Source of the DNA: Doris montereyensis
Lineage: Eukaryota > Mollusca > Gastropoda > Nudibranchia > Dorididae
Direction: 5' to 3'
DNA: 64,000 nucleotides
NCBI GenBank assembly: GCA_037039925.1
Contig: JAXRKP010000554.1
Location: 118,501-182,500, forward strand
Under the pieces are notes generated by a model. That model did no database searches, had not been told where the DNA came from, and saw only the letters and a program-made list of their open reading frames with translations. The translations under genes and the position numbers were made by a program. Positions 63,335 through 64,000 of this stretch are shown piece after piece. Each line of letters begins with the position of its first letter. Positions within the stretch are counted from its first letter, which is position 1.

Positions 63335-64000
63335 TGCTAGTTCTCACCTAACAGATCAAGGCAAAAAAATGTTGCTTTTTCATTTGACAGTTTATCTCAA
63401 CGTCATATCATGACCAATACTTAAGTTGTTCAATTTGTTAACTTTTTTTGACATTATTTCTCTTATAACCTAATTTCCTAACCTGACTTAAAAGGTCTAA
63501 CCTGATTTTAAGGATAGTTAATGCTCTGCTCACACCTAAAGGGAGGCAAACCCCAACCTTTAAAATGTTGTTTTTTATCTCACAGTTTATCTCAACCTCA
63601 TATCGTGACCAATAATTAAAATTGTTGAATTTGTTGTTTTTTGGCCCTCATTTCTCCTAATTTTAAATTAACCTACTGACTAAAAACCTAATCCTTTAAC
63701 CTAATTTTTCTAGAATCGTTACCTAACCTCCACACATGAAGATCAAAAAGAACCTTTAGAATGTAACCTTTTCATCTAACCCTTAACCGCAACCCGAACA
63801 TCATGACCAATAATTAAAATTCTTGAATTTCTTACTTTTTTGCTACATCATTTCTTCTATTTTTTAAATTTTCCACTTAACTAAAAAGTTATAAGTTTGG
63901 ATTTTTCTGTTAGAGTTAACCTGAGCTCACACATGAAGGTAAAATAAAAGATTTAGAATGTTGTTTTTCATCATACAGTTTATCCCTAACGTTTCATCCT
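63335..64000 (-). repeat. Inverted satellite with scattered CCTAA strings
   Basis: Just over three inverted monomers to the window end. Between about 63468 and 63795 short CCTAA or TAACC strings sit at positions where neighbouring monomers have T-rich or other sequence (for example ATAACCTAATTTCCTAACC, GGTCTAACCTGATTTT, CATCTAACCCTTAACC). From about 63800 the monomers are normal again. No gene. Confidence 0.85.

Noticed and set aside
57803..63347. Minus-strand frames reading [12 protein letters not shown] and a plus-strand NPNPNP frame
   Set aside because: They are direct translations of CCCTAA/TTAGGG hexamers, which lack stops in these frames.

Overview
This window is eukaryotic, AT-rich, non-coding tandem-repeat DNA, most likely from an animal chromosome. 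Almost all of it is one satellite family with a monomer of about 198 bp. At the right it is interleaved with degenerate CCCTAA/TTAGGG telomere-type blocks, the hexamer used by most metazoans other than most arthropods. I see no intact gene, no bacterial or viral gene, no rRNA or tRNA gene and no CRISPR array. The short open frames are chance frames in repeated DNA; the same 62-codon minus-strand frame recurs every ~2.57 kb only because the satellite does. A degraded coding remnant inside a 1.58-kb insertion resembles, only from memory and unverified, multi-copy predicted proteins of molluscs. That is a weak hint about the organism.

Layout. 1-130: G-run minisatellite. 131-2861: forward satellite of an edge subfamily (marks GAGCTTGAGA and GTCCTAG). 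2862-20838: seven copies of a 13-monomer, ~2.57-kb higher-order repeat (HOR), with a weaker ~7.7-kb super-period. 20839-28761: related but scrambled, indel-rich monomers. 28762-38909: two near-identical copies of a 26-monomer, ~5.07-kb HOR. A third copy (38910 to ~39720) has lost about 16 monomers. 39721-49219: diverged monomers without clear higher-order structure. 49233-50809: a retroposed-looking insertion with a 13-bp target-site duplication, AATAAA and an A-rich tail. 50810-52256: degraded forward satellite. About 52256: abrupt orientation switch. 52262-64000: inverted satellite containing six CCCTAA blocks. These begin, and mostly end, at nearly the same phase of the monomer.

Interpretation (inference). 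This is the classic pattern of a homogenised satellite core flanked by older, diverged edges, one edge merging into interstitial or subtelomeric telomere repeats. The most unusual feature is the composite satellite-telomere unit, in which telomere repeats replace one fixed segment of the monomer. It looks like a single founding event later amplified by segmental duplication of about 3.9 kb. No claim is made about centromere function.
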